A stretch of 64,000 nucleotides of DNA from Pagrus major (lineage: Eukaryota > Chordata > Actinopteri > Spariformes > Sparidae), in NCBI RefSeq assembly GCF_040436345.1, contig NC_133238.1:14841147-14905146 (forward strand). Reading direction: 5' to 3'. How positions within the stretch are numbered: the first letter of the stretch is position 1; each line of letters opens with the position of its first letter. Shown piece after piece: positions 10,739 through 22,363 of this stretch. Below the pieces are notes generated by a model that had not been told where the DNA came from, ran no database searches, and saw only the letters and a program-made list of their open reading frames with translations. The position numbers and the translations under genes were made by a program.

Positions 10739-11277
10739 CTACACTGAACACAGAGACACTGAGGTACCAGGCCTGAACATCAACTCAAACCCAAATCCAG
10801 GATAAAGAGGTTCAGTGAATGTGGTGTTGACGGTGTGGAGGTGGATCAGTTTGTCGGAGGAGACTCTGTAGAAGGACAGAGTGCCAGCAGGACAGTCCAC
10901 ATACACTGCTACTCTGTTAGAGATGGAGGATGTGATGGATGTTACGCTGCTGTTGTGCCAGACAGCATAAAAACCACCATCATAGCACTCCAGACTCCAA
11001 GACTGATAGTTCCCTCCAAACAAACAGTCTTCTTTTTTCCCTCTCCTCCTGATTCCTCTGTAACTCACTGATATGTGAATTTCTCCAGTAAACGCGACCT
11101 CCCAGTAACAGCGACCAGTCAGACCAGTTCTACACAGCAGCTGAGGATAGAGGTCAAACCTCTCTGGATGATCAGGATATGACTGATCCTCTCTCACACG
11201 TGTCATCTTCCTGTTGTTGTCAGACAGTTTGATGTCTCTGTTGACTGTGTTTGTGTCGACTGTGAGCTCACAGGAAT
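10739..11277 (-). other. NLR-1 B30.2 (PRY-SPRY) exon
   Basis: It starts after acceptor CCATCAG with [12 protein letters not shown] (PRY) and contains [24 protein letters not shown] and [14 protein letters not shown], ending [10 protein letters not shown]...SLCSV. B30.2 domains typically bind protein surfaces. The loop before AVYVD ([15 protein letters not shown]) is the position where NLR-2 carries a serine run. Confidence 0.85.
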
Positions 11278-14200
11278 CTGATGGAGAGAAAAAGACACAA
11301 CACAGCTGCAGTTATTAATGTATCATCAGTGTGGTGATGACATCACAGATGTGACTGAGTGATGTCACAGTGTGAAGCTGAATCAAAGTAAAAACACACT
11401 CACACTTCCTCAGACCTGGTGTCAACCATCGGACTCCAGCAGGCTCCACCCTGAAAGGAGGAGGGGGGTCAGAGCAGCACATCCTCTTTCAGGCCATGAC
11501 ATGACTCTCATATGCTTTTTTTTAAATTGGCAACAGATGAAAAATATTTCTGTGTGCGGTTATTTTTCAATTACAAAATAGGCACAGAAGAGAACATAAT
11601 TTTCATAATGCATTTTTTAGACTGGAAAATATTCTGCAATATTTTCAAATTAATGTCTTTAAAAAAAAACTCTGAGAGGGCCTATTTCCAATTCCAATTC
11701 TGAACATATGACAAGACTATTTAGAAGGTTTAGTGTTGTGAGTTGACAAAAAATGATGGACCAGACAGTCTGTTGCTTGGCGTGTCAGGGTTGTTATAGG
11801 CCAACCTGGCAAATGTTTCCAGCTTTACCTCCTCCATCACACTGCTTCTGCTGCAGGTCTCTTCATACCTGAGAGTGTCCAGTTTCCAGAGTGGATTCTG
11901 CTCTCCAGCCAACAGCAGCGCTACTCCTGAGTCTCCTGGATGATTGTAGCTCAGGTCCAGCTCTCTCAGATGGGAGGGGTTGGAGTCCAGAGCTGAGGCC
12001 AGAGAAGTACAGCCTTCCTCAGTGATCAGACAGCCTGACAGCCTGCAGACACAGAAAACAACACACATGGCAGAAGGTGGTGGTTTGGGTTTAGAACACT
12101 TAAGATCTGGATAAATCCTGTTAGACTGTTTAAGTCATGTGGAGGGGGTAGTTTAGGGAAGTGCCTCAAGTAACTGAAGACAATCAATAACTTAATCTGA
12201 CCTTAGAGTTATTAGAGTACATTCTTTACTCTGAAGTCCATCAGACAGCCGCTTCACTCCTGAATCCTGCAGGTCATTGTTACTCAGGTCCAGTTCTCTC
12301 AGACTAGAGGACTGGGAGCTGAGAACTGAGGACAGATCTTCACAGCTTCCCTCTGAGATGTTACAGCCACTCAGTCTGAAGGGGGAAAAAAACAAGATCG
12401 TGAAGACAAACAGTTCATTACTTCTCAACCTGTAAAGTACAGTCTAGAGGCAAATATCTTGATGTGCAGGGTCATCTACTTCCCAAACTTCATCAATGGT
12501 CAGCAACTTGAAGTATTAACCCCAAGAATGAGATCATACAAGCAGTCAAAAATGAATTATCTCCAATGTTAGTTTGAGAACCTTAGATAAACAGTAGGAG
12601 CACTGAGTTAACCTGGTGCTCCTTCAAGTTAAAAGCAGTCAGCTTAGACGGTTTGCTTATCCAGTTCAGATGTCTCCTTGCAGAGGTAGTACAGGCATAT
12701 AAAACTGAATGTAGTCTTTCACAAAGATCCTGAACACTGGAAAGGAATAACATCTTGGAATGCCTCAGACTCCCCCCGAAAGAGCTCGAGAACGTGACTT
12801 GGGAGTAGGGGTATAAGATATCTTGCATAGAACTGATAGCAATCCTGAGCTGAGTTAGGTTGTTTTAACTGCATATAACTGATTAACAAATATAACAAAT
12901 CAATAACAACATATAAAAACTTGATATTACCTGAGAGTTCCCAGTTTACAGTGTGGACTCTGCAGTCCAACAGACAGCAGCTTTACTCCCGAATCCTGCA
13001 GGTCGTTGTTACTCAGGTCCAGCACTCTCAAACCAGAGGAATCAGAGCAGAGAACTAAGGACAGAGCTTCACAGCTTCTGTTTGAAAGGTTACAACTGCT
13101 AAGCCTGGAGAGACGATGAAAAATTTAAATGTAAATAGTAAGTATTTATCACCTCCTGCTAAAAAGATTTTTGTGTATTTAAAGTATTTTCAGCATATGC
13201 AAATATCTATGTACTTACAGAGCTTTCTTGGAGGCTTTGACCACTGGCAGCAGCCTCAGAAGAGCCTCCTCTGAAGCAGAGTATTTCTTCAGGTCAAACA
13301 CGTCCAGATCTTTTTCTGATGACAGTAAGATGAAGACCAGTCCTGACCACTGAGCTGGAGACAGTTTCTCTCTGGAAAGTCTTCCTGATCTCAGGTACTG
13401 TTGGATCTCCTCCACAAGAGAATGATCGTTCAGTTCATTCAGGCAGTGGAACAGATTGATGCTTCTTTCAGGACACCGCGTCTCTTCGATCTTCTTCTTG
13501 ATGTACTTGATAGTTTTCTGATCTGTCTGTGAACTCCTTCCTGTCTGTGTCAGCAGCCCTCGTAGGAGATTCTGATTGGTCTGCAGTGAAAGTCCCAGGA
13601 GGAAGCGGAGGAACAAGTCCAGGTGTCCATTTGGACTCTGTAAGGCCTGGTCCACAGCACTCTGGTAGAAGTATGTTGATTTGCCTTCAAACACTTCAGA
13701 CCACCACAATGTTGCATCTTCTGCCAGCAGATTGACACCAGAGTTGATGAACGTCAGATGCACATGAAGAGCAGCCAGAAACTCCTGAACACTCAGATGG
13801 ACGAAGCAGAACACCTTGTCCTGGTACAGTCCTCTCTCCTCTTTAAAGATCTGTGTGAACACTCCTGAGTACACTGAGGCTGCTTTGATATCGATGTCAC
13901 ACTCTGTCAGGTCTGATTCATAGAAGATCAGGTTTCCTTTCTGCAGCTGCTCAAAAGCCAGTTTTCCCAGAGACTCAATCATCTTCCTGCTCTCTGGAGT
14001 CCAGTGTGGATCTGTCTCAGCTCCTCCATCATACTTGACGTTCTTCACTTTGGACTGAACCACCAGGAAGTGGATGTACATCTCAGTCAGGGTCTTAGGC
14101 AGCTCTCCTCCCTCTCTGGTCTTCAACACATCCTCCAGAACTGTAGCAGTGATCCAGCAGAACACTGGGATGTGGCACATGATGTGGAGGCTTCGTGATG

Positions 14201-17200
14201 TCTTGATGTGGGAGATGATTCTGCTGGCCTGCTCCTCATCTCTGAATCTCTTCCTGAAGTACTCCTCCTTCTGTGGGTCAGTGAACCCTCTGACCTCTGT
14301 CACCATGTCAACACACTCGCTAGGGATCTGATTGGCTGCTGCAGGTCGTGTGGTTATCCAGAGGTGAGCAGAGGGAAGCAGTTTCCCCCTGATGAGGTTT
14401 GTCAGCAGCACATCCACTGAGGTGGACTCTGTAACATCAGTCAGGATCTCAGTGTTGTGGAAGTCCAGAGGAGGTCGACACTCATCCAGACCGTCAAAGA
14501 TGAACAGAACCTGGAACTCTTCAAAGCTGCAGATTTCTTTGGTTTCAGTGAAGAAGTGATGAACAAGCTCCACCAAGCTGAACTTTTTCTCTTTCAGCAC
14601 ATTCAGCTCTCTGAAAGTGAATGGAAATGTGAACTGTATGTCCTGGTTGGCTTTGTCTTCAGCCCAGTCCAGAGTGAACTTCTGTGTTAAGACTGTTTTC
14701 CCGATGCCAGCCACTCCCTTTGTCATCACTCTTCTGATTGGTTCGTCTCTTCCAGGTGAGGCTTTAAAGATGTCTTCTTGTCTGACTGTTGTTTCTGGTC
14801 TGTCTGGTTTCCTGGATGCTGCTTCAATCTGTCTGACCTCATGTTCATCATTGACCTCTGCAGTCTCTCCCTCTGTGATGTAGAGCTCTGTGTAGATCTG
14901 ATTCAGAAGGGTTGGGTTTCCTGCTTTAGCGATCCCCTCAAACACACACTGGAACTTCTTCTGAAGGTTAGATTTCAGATTAAGTTGGCACATGGCAGGA
15001 GATTCTGAAAGAACAAGTGACATCAATAAACATACTCTCTTTTGCTGAAAAAGAAAGAGCAAATAAATAAGAGTTATTATTATTATCATTATTTGCAGAA
15101 TGTCGAACTGCAATCTTAGACTTCATTTTCTATTGACTGGACTGATTGTGTAATCAAAAGGTTTAGAAAAACATGTGTCACTGCAACATGTAGTTCAATT
15201 TATGTGGAGATGCATGTCAGGCTATGGCATACACTACGGCGAAGAGTATGCACCTACAACACAGATTTATATCGAAGAACTAGATACCAGATGCAACCAT
15301 TGCACCCATTAAAACCAATAAGAATAGCTCACCTAGCGCACACACCAAAAGTTTTCTGGCTTCTGTGTTTACTTCCTGGTAATGTGGCCAATTGAATATG
15401 CACAGCAGAGTTTCTCACAACGGCTCCACCCATAGACTTTACATTGTGAAGTCACAATTTACATTGTCAAAAATTCATAACAGAAAGAGTCATAATCTAC
15501 CTTGACTGCAGTTGTTGGGTGTCCTGTCAGCAGTTTAACAGACATCTCTTTTATAATGGTGGGCTATGGGGAAAATGCCTTTTGGACCACAGGGGAATTT
15601 TTCGCTGCAGTACCCTGAGTGGCCATCGTGCAAGATAGGAAGCAAGACTGAGCGGCACCCTGTCGCCTGACCTACACAGATACTACGCCATAGATTCAAC
15701 GCGAGAAATAAATCAAGCTTTGAAGTTACTGTATTACTACATTATTAATACAAACTCAAAACTTCCTGTATCCATTTCTAATTAAAAGGCTTCTCACATT
15801 TCAGTGGACAGAACGACTTCATTTCTTAACAAGGCTTTTACTGTGAAACATTATCAAGAATGTGTTGTGGAAAACTCTTTTACTTGCTAGGTTCACATAC
15901 ATGACTTGTACAGTTTCACTCAGCTGAAGTCTTATCTTACTGATCATTTCGATGAGAAGAAGACAAGTTAAATTGTGAAATGAAAACAGGTCAGTTACCC
16001 TGATGGATTGGATGATCGTGGACACGTGTTCTCAACTTTGAGAAATGCGTCTTTTGACCTGTATTTACTATACCAGTAATAGCCACAAAATATGAAAGTC
16101 TTTCGTTGATCCATCATGTTAAATCTTTAGAGAAATCCTCTTACTGCTCTGCAGACAGTCAGCCAGCTCCTCCTGCTTCATTCTCCTCAGGAAGTGAAGT
16201 GTGATCTTCAGAAATGCCTCTCTGCTGCTCCTCCTCTGCTCTTCATCCTCACCATCCAACACCTCCTCATCCTCCCTCTGACTCTCTAAGCATTCTGGGG
16301 AATCTGAACTCAGAACCTTCTGGATCTTCTTCAGCTCGTTCTTCACAAAGGTCACAATGTCCTCCTCCAGCAGCTGGAACAGAATATTATGTGAATGAGA
16401 ACATTTAACATCATGGAGCCAAACATCAGATCCATGTTGCACAGATTCACCACTGGTCTGTAAAGTGCAGCATGGAGATTATTGTGAACAGACTGGATGT
16501 AAAAGTAGTTGTTGTTCATGTACAGACCATAAATATGGAGTCCAGGTGTGTTTGATGCTGCTGGGCAGACGGACCTCTGGGAACCTCTGAGCTCTCCTGG
16601 TCAACTCTGTGGAGGAATCATGAAGAATCAGCCACATTATGTCTGTCCACTCAGAGACAAACACAAGCTGAAGGTCCTTTGAGTTAAAGTGCTGATGACA
16701 TCATTGAATCAGATGGTTTCCCCTGACATCAAAGTGTTGGTCGTGCTGCTGATCCCACTGTGAACCAACAGTCAGTCTGTATTTCAGTGCAACTTTTAGT
16801 TCAATGCTTTGGTTCACCAGGTCGTCCGGTTTAGTCCCTCCAGCTTCATTTAACTCCACAATACTAATGGTGTGCTCAGACTGAGAGCAAAGCAAATTAC
16901 AAAGCAATGCAAAGAAGCAAACAGATGCAAATTTGCATCGATCCAACACCTGAAGTCACACTTACAGTTGCCTGCTCTGTTGTCTGTCTCTGAGAGTAGA
17001 GGCTTTTCTAAAGCTAATGGTGGGGGCACCTGCAAGAGCTTCTCTAAGACAACTGTCACTTTTCAATATTTCCCAATTTCCTTTAATGATTAGTTTTTTA
17101 TTGTAGCCTGTGGATATGAAGTTTAGTTTGTATCTTCTCTTCTTAAATCTTTGACTCAGCATTTTTTTCTAAATCTAATTCTGAGTAGCAAATGTGTTTT

Positions 17201-17855
17201 TCTCTGAAACTGGTTCAAATGTATATTATTTATCAACCAAGGAGGATGGAAGCTTATTATTACTTTATACTCATGTAGCGACCAGAATGTGTGTGTGGAA
17301 GTCTACAGTGGAAAACTGGGCAACTGTCTGACGTGAGAATACAAAGGTAAGTGAAGAAGAGCGAAGATAGAAATAAACATAAAAGTTAAAAAAACGTATC
17401 TAGTTAAATACCAGTCAATACATGAATCAGTGGTATTTTCATGTTTTTAAAACTCTACCTCTCTTCAGCAGAAGGTTGTTCACTCGTGAAGGACACACAC
17501 CTGGGTTCAGGTTCAGGTTCAGGTTCAGGTCCAGGAGGATCTGGTCTCTGATGGATCCTGGAATAAAAAACAAATTAATTGAAGCTTTGTATGTTTAGTA
17601 AATATGTCTTTTCATAAAGTTAGTATAATTTAAAATATATGTAATTATTCACAATTAAGTGCTGATAAGAACTTACTTCCTTTCAGGAAAACCAACAATA
17701 AAATCCTTTGACTTGTCACTCTTGAGGGACACACAGCTGGGCTCAGTTCCAGGTCCAAGTCCAGGTTCAGGTTCAGGTTCAGGTCCAGGTCCAGGCCCAG
17801 GTCCAGTGGTTTTAGAGGGAGGGCCTCCCTCCTCTCTGTCCTCACACTGATTCAT
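10739..17855 (-). CDS. NLR-1: NLRC3-like FISNA-NACHT-LRR-B30.2 protein, 1149 aa
   Basis: Exons in transcript order: 17855-17677 (ATG), 17557-17459, 16576-16528, 16373-16145, 15004-13219, 13104-12931, 12375-12202, 12042-11869, 11450-11404, 11277-10739 (stop). Every intron has GT-AG ends. The lengths sum to 3450 nt with no internal stop, which strongly supports the model. Order of parts: Pro/Gly-rich repeats (1-109), helical acidic domain (110-186), FISNA then NACHT (about 186-781), three LRR exons (781-955), linker, B30.2 (971-1149). It is expected to be a cytosolic nucleotide-binding immune receptor or regulator; the ligand is unknown. Its promoter carries an ISRE-like site about 1.7 kb upstream of the ATG. 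A non-coding first exon is likely, because the ATG exon starts at an acceptor (CTCTCCAG), but I could not place it. Confidence 0.88.
11404..11450 (-). other. NLR-1 47-bp linker exon
   Basis: It encodes [16 protein letters not shown], joining the last LRR (...TLR) to the PRY segment. Acceptor CTTTCAG and donor GTGAGT. The same 47-bp exon occurs at 22490-22536 and 60332-60378. Confidence 0.85.
11869..13104 (-). other. NLR-1 leucine-rich repeat exons (three of 174 bp)
   Basis: Exons 13104-12931, 12375-12202 and 12042-11869 are each exactly 174 bp and phase 2-2, so any number can be added or lost without changing frame. Each encodes two ribonuclease-inhibitor-type LRRs of the pattern LSGCNISE...[16 protein letters not shown]. 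The introns between them hold no recognised gene. Confidence 0.85.
13219..15004 (-). other. NLR-1 FISNA-NACHT exon
   Basis: 1786-bp exon after acceptor TTCTTTCAG. FISNA-like start: [19 protein letters not shown]. Walker A GVAGIGKT at about residues 282-289 of the protein. Walker [11 protein letters not shown]. Sensor-like [14 protein letters not shown] winged-helix/superhelical part follows ([15 protein letters not shown]). The donor is GTAAGTAC at 13218. All nucleotide-binding motifs are present, so the ATPase is predicted functional. The open frame continues into the intron to 15113, but that upstream ATG is not coding. Confidence 0.9.
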
Positions 17856-17881
17856 GCTGCTCAGCTCACACACACTTTCAT
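16145..17881 (-). other. NLR-1 N-terminal exons
   Basis: The first coding exon (17881-17677) encodes [20 protein letters not shown], a GP/EP run, then [14 protein letters not shown]. Exon 17557-17459 is a second, shorter repeat ([11 protein letters not shown]...RCVSF). The 49-bp exon (16576-16528) encodes [16 protein letters not shown]. The 229-bp exon (16373-16145) encodes a helical, acidic domain ([20 protein letters not shown]...[20 protein letters not shown]). This matches the start of fish NLRC3-like proteins. No classical CARD or PYD is evident. Confidence 0.8.
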
Positions 17882-17899
17882 CTGGAGAGGAAACACAAA

Positions 17900-18510
17900 T
17901 CATTCATCTGCACATCAACTGAAATCAGCCTTTGGGTCAGAAACGTCCACTCTCGAAGGACAAAATGTCTGAAAGTTGACTTCCTCTTCTAACATTTAAA
18001 CTCAGAGCTCATTATTCCAGAACTCACTGACTCTATTAACACATATTTAACAAAATGGCTGCTACAGGACATCAAACCACATGCTGTCAATCATGTGAAA
18101 CTAAATCATGTCATTCAATTACCCAGGAGGCAGAAATTGCTCAAATAACCTGTTGTTATATTATGAAAATGAAAGTCTCAGGTGTTTTTCAGGTGTGTTT
18201 GGTCTGTAAAGGCTAAAGACAGAAAGATGGACGTTTCTGCAGACTGATTTCTCTCATTGACATCGTGTCTCCTGTCAGAACATCAGCTGCTGGACTTCGA
18301 TCAGTCCACTAGATGGCGTCATGAGGCTGTGGTGGAGTCAACAGACACATTTCTCTGATGTCTTTTAATCTATAAAAGTAAATCTGGCCATCTGTTTATT
18401 TATTTAAAACATTTATCTGCAAAGTGAAGATGTAAATATCTTCCTCTGAGAAGTGATCAGGAGCAGAAATACTCAAGTAAACTAAACACTTGTTGTTGTG
18501 GTCCTACTTT
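17900..18510. other. NLR-1 inferred first intron, no feature seen
   Basis: Non-coding, AT-rich sequence between the first coding exon and the repeat at 18511. No conserved motif was recognised. Confidence 0.4.
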
Positions 18511-18813
18511 AAAGGTGCAATATGTAAAATTTTAGATGAATCATCAACATTATCAACAGAATGTGAAACAACAACAGGTCTGACATAATGTAGTTAGCAT
18601 GCTAACCAGTTAGCCCTGTCTCATCCAGGTCCACAGCTCAGTACCAGCGATGTAAACACAATGTTTGTCATCACAGCTGCCGGCCTGCTGTGTGCCCACA
18701 TTATGACCCTCAATGTTTGTTTGTTGTTGTTGTTGGAGGTAAAAAGAGAAATGAGTGAAATACAAAATAAATCCAACCATATAAACTGATCAGCTGTTTT
18801 TAAAGAAATGGTC

Positions 18814-18850
<37 letters not shown>

Positions 18851-19140
18851 TTTTAGGCTCGTTTTTATCGGCCTGCTTGTTTCTCTCGTGAGATCTGGCA
18901 ACACTGGGCACATCAGCTGCAGTCAGCAGCAGCAGGGAGAGGAGGAGGGACAGGAAGTCCCCAGACTCCCTTGAAAAATCGCTCCATTTTGTGAGTTGTT
19001 GAGTTAAGAGGACCTTTATAAATTGTGTGAAACGCTGTCGATGACAAATTCTGAATGATTCGGGCCTTCTCGTAAGTTCGGCCCATGTTACAGCCTCGTT
19101 TTAGGGGGTGCTGCAGCCCCCTCAGCACCTCCAGCTCCCG
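18511..19140. repeat. Interspersed repeats and (TG)n upstream of the NLR-1 coding exons
   Basis: CTTTAAAGGTGCAATATGTA at 18511 looks like the start of a fish MITE-type repeat. A (TG)15 run lies at 18817-18846. About 18955-19125 aligns in reverse complement with 50650-50815 next to the NLR-2 promoter (shared CCCAGACTCCCTT, GCTGCAGCCCCCTCAG, GCCTCGTTTT). Confidence 0.5.
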
Positions 19141-19149
19141 CATCCAGGC

Positions 19150-19600
19150 GAACAGCTGCTCTCCAGCCGCGTTTAGTGCGTCAGACAGCGGGAGAGCGGC
19201 GGCTCGTCTCGGCCTCCTCCACAGGCTGATTCAGGCAGGAAAAGCTGCCTTCAGTCATCAGTAAGTGGAGCTACACAGTGACAACCACTCTGTGCTCAGA
19301 TACTGACCAACTAACTCCACTTCTGCTCGTATCCCCTCTGTTTACACTCCGCAAATACCGACACAAAATGGCGGATATTGTTAATGTCAGTTTCCCTCCG
19401 TCCTCCTGATCAAACTCTAGTTTGTTGTAGAAGTGAAGCGGACTGATCTTCTGTTGCTTCTGTTAACGAGTTAATTACCTTCAGGTGGAGGAGATCTGCG
19501 TCACAAGCTTCATGGAAGTGAAACTAAAGTTTGAGCAGGAAGCACGAGGGAGGCGCGAAGACTCGACTTCCGGTGGACGGCCAATGAAAACGCTTGTCTG
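19150..19600 (-). promoter_or_regulatory. NLR-1 promoter / 5' untranslated region with ISRE-like site
   Basis: Positions 19151-19328 are nearly identical to 50161-50342, and both blocks lie upstream of the first coding exon of an NLR gene. Within 19500-19560 the + strand reads GGAAGTGAAACT (19514-19525), one base off the ISRE consensus GAAANNGAAACT. NLR-2 has the exact form. A CCAAT-type GGCCAATGA lies near 19579 (+ strand). Direction is inferred from position relative to both genes; the transcription start is not determined. Confidence 0.5.
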
Positions 19601-21790
19601 GTGAATGACGACAGATCGATCCTGTCTGAATCACACGTGACGTCAGTCACCCAACTAATGACACACTGTGAAAATACGTCATCATAAAGACTTTTTAAAA
19701 AACCTTTATCTCAGAAAGAACAATTTACAAACAGCACATACAATCACATGTAAATGTAAATAAGGTCACACAGGACAGATAAATATAGAAACAAACAAAG
19801 TAAGAGAAATATAAAATTAGGGGACGTGATGGTACATATATGTATATAGATTAATATAGACATCATTACACAGGTTTCAGGGTAAAATGTCCTCATAGAT
19901 TCATTACATTTTATGTTATTTATTAACTTAAATGATTTAAGTTTAGTCCTGAAAGGAAAACTGTAAATTTGGGAAGCGACCTGGAGATTTTCTGATGAAG
20001 TTGATCACATACTTTCAGATATTATCTGGATTGTCATAGCAACAAACAACATCTTTAAGGCCGAGCGAGTAGACGGAGTTAGCAGGTGAAAAACAGCCGA
20101 ATGTTTTGGATATTTGACAGTCAAATAAAATAAAAGGTGACGGATTGTTTCTTTGTTTACAAAAGGTACAAGACATCAGTATCTGTAAACTCAGCAACAA
20201 GTCAGTCAACAGTTATATTAGTTACATTATTATCGGTTATATTTTATGTAACACAGCCGACAGTCTCGTTAGTGACGTCGTCTGCTGACTGAAACATTGT
20301 AGAGCCGCTCCTGTAAATCAGCAGCTCACAGAACTGAACCAGAACCAGAACTGCAGTTGTCAATATGAGCCGATTTATTGTGACGTTCATCTTTTCAGCT
20401 TATACGACACGTGCAAAACATACATATAAACATATAATAAAGAGTGTGAGGATAAAACAACACACAGCAATGAAGTGATCGTCCACAGACTATCCCGCCA
20501 CATTGTGAGGGAGCTTAACTGTGCCGAGCCATTGTCGATTAAAGTGATAATAATACTGCTGATGATATAAATTAAACACAATTTACAATATTTTTACAAT
20601 ATTTATCTTTATGTTGCCAAACAGCAAAAACCAACGAAGAAGAAGACGAAGAAGAAGAGGAGGGACAAGAGAGGAGTCAGATTTATGTGTTAGTGTTTTA
20701 TTTTAATATATTTGTTACATTTAAACTGCATGAATGAACTATTTTACACTTAAATTACCTCAAAGTTGTAGTAAAGTACTCAATTACTTTCCACCACCGC
20801 ACTGACAGAGACAACAACATGATGATGATACAAGTAGTTTTATATTCAGCTACTTTAGCAGACGAGGTAGATTTCAGTGATCGTGTGACATCTTTCTGTC
20901 TTGATTATAAACTCGTCAGCTAATCGTTTCATAAACGAAGTAAGATTTAAACAAAACGGAATAATTTGTACAAGTTTGAGACTTTGAACATCAACGTTCA
21001 AAACCATCAAGGATCAAACATGACCTCAAATCTCTACAGCACTTCTTTTAAAAACTTCATCAGGACAGTTTAGTTTATAACCTCTGAACGTGTTTCAGCA
21101 TTTCATCTGGCTCTGACTTCCCAACATCTTCAGCCAACCGGGTCAGAGAAAGACTTTTCTCACAGCTGTTTAGTTTCACGCACGAGATTCAAATCCAACA
21201 AACATCCTCAAAATACAGCCGGACTTCAACAGCCACCAAACACAATGATTGTCATTAAAATGTGTTTTCTTCTCATATAATAATCACACAGAAATGAACA
21301 GATGTTGACAGTTTATGACGTCACTACGGACATAATTACATGTGTGAACCAACACGATCAAACTGTTTGTTTCATCGTTAGAAACACATGAAACAAGTCA
21401 GAGTGTTTCAGGTGGAGAGTCGAGTACATCTGATCATATTTTACTGTCCATTTACAACTTTGTTCACAATGACTCTTTACAATTAAAGCTACAGACGAGT
21501 CAATGTTTCCTGTTTCTGACATTTCACTGATATTTCTGGATTTTACTGGAACAAGAGCCAGAATTCAAAACAACACATGACAGAAAGTACAAGTCAACGC
21601 AATTTCCACAATTTAGTGGAAGAAGTTTAAAATGTAAATGAAGAATCTTTTCAATCAGTTTGAATCATTTTGTACAAAGTTCACTGATGAATTTATTACA
21701 AGAAGCTGAAAGATTGATGTGACTGTGATCCTGTACAGACTCAACTGTTCAGCACTGACAATGTTTCTGTGACAGGAGGAGACTCTGCAG
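19600..21790. other. Intergenic between NLR-1 promoter and NLR-2 3' end
   Basis: No gene recognised. From about 20760 to 21790 it aligns with 56515-57550 plus 59110-59670, the flank downstream of NLR-3, so it belongs to the duplicated unit rather than to a separate gene. A minus-strand frame at 20015-20209 has no recognised domain. Confidence 0.5.
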
Positions 21791-21791
21791 A

Positions 21792-22363
21792 CTAAACACC
21801 ACACAGACACACTGAACCAGAACTGGACCAGAACCCAAATCCAGGATAAAGAGGTTCAGTGAATGTGGTGCTGAAGGTGTGGAGGTGGATCAGTGAGTCA
21901 GAGGAGACTCTGTAGAAGGACAGAGTGCCAGCAGGACAGTCCACATACACTGCTACTCTACCAGAGGAGGAGGAGGAGGAGGAGGAGGAGGAGGAGGAGG
22001 AGGAGGAGGAGGAGGAGGAGACTGTTTGTCTCTTATTGTGCCAGACAGAGTAACGACCATTAAAGCACCACAGACTCCAGGACTGATCATTCCGTCCAAA
22101 CATACAGTCTTCACTGCCTCCTCTCCTGCTGATTCTTCTGTAACTCACTGATATAGAAACTCCTCCTGTCCACTCGACCTCCCAGTAACAGCGACCAGTC
22201 AGACCAGTTCTACACAGCAGCTGAGGACACCAGGAGGACTCAAACCTCTCTGGATGATCAGGATATGACTGATCCTCTCTCACACGTGTCATCTTCCTGT
22301 TGTTGTCAGACAGTTTGATCTCTCTGCTGACTGTGTTTGTGTCGACTGTGAGCTCACAGGAAT
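21792..22363 (-). other. NLR-2 B30.2 exon with serine run
   Basis: Same PRY-SPRY layout as NLR-1 ([41 protein letters not shown]). Between HNKRQTV and GRVAVYVD it has 19 consecutive serines, encoded by (TCC)18 plus TCT. It ends [14 protein letters not shown]. The insertion is in frame, so the domain may tolerate it as a long surface loop. Confidence 0.85.

Noticed and set aside
15005-15113. N-terminal extension of the NLR-1 NACHT frame
   Set aside because: It lies upstream of a good acceptor (TTCTTTCAG) and encodes a hydrophobic low-complexity run; the 229-bp exon joins in phase at 15004.
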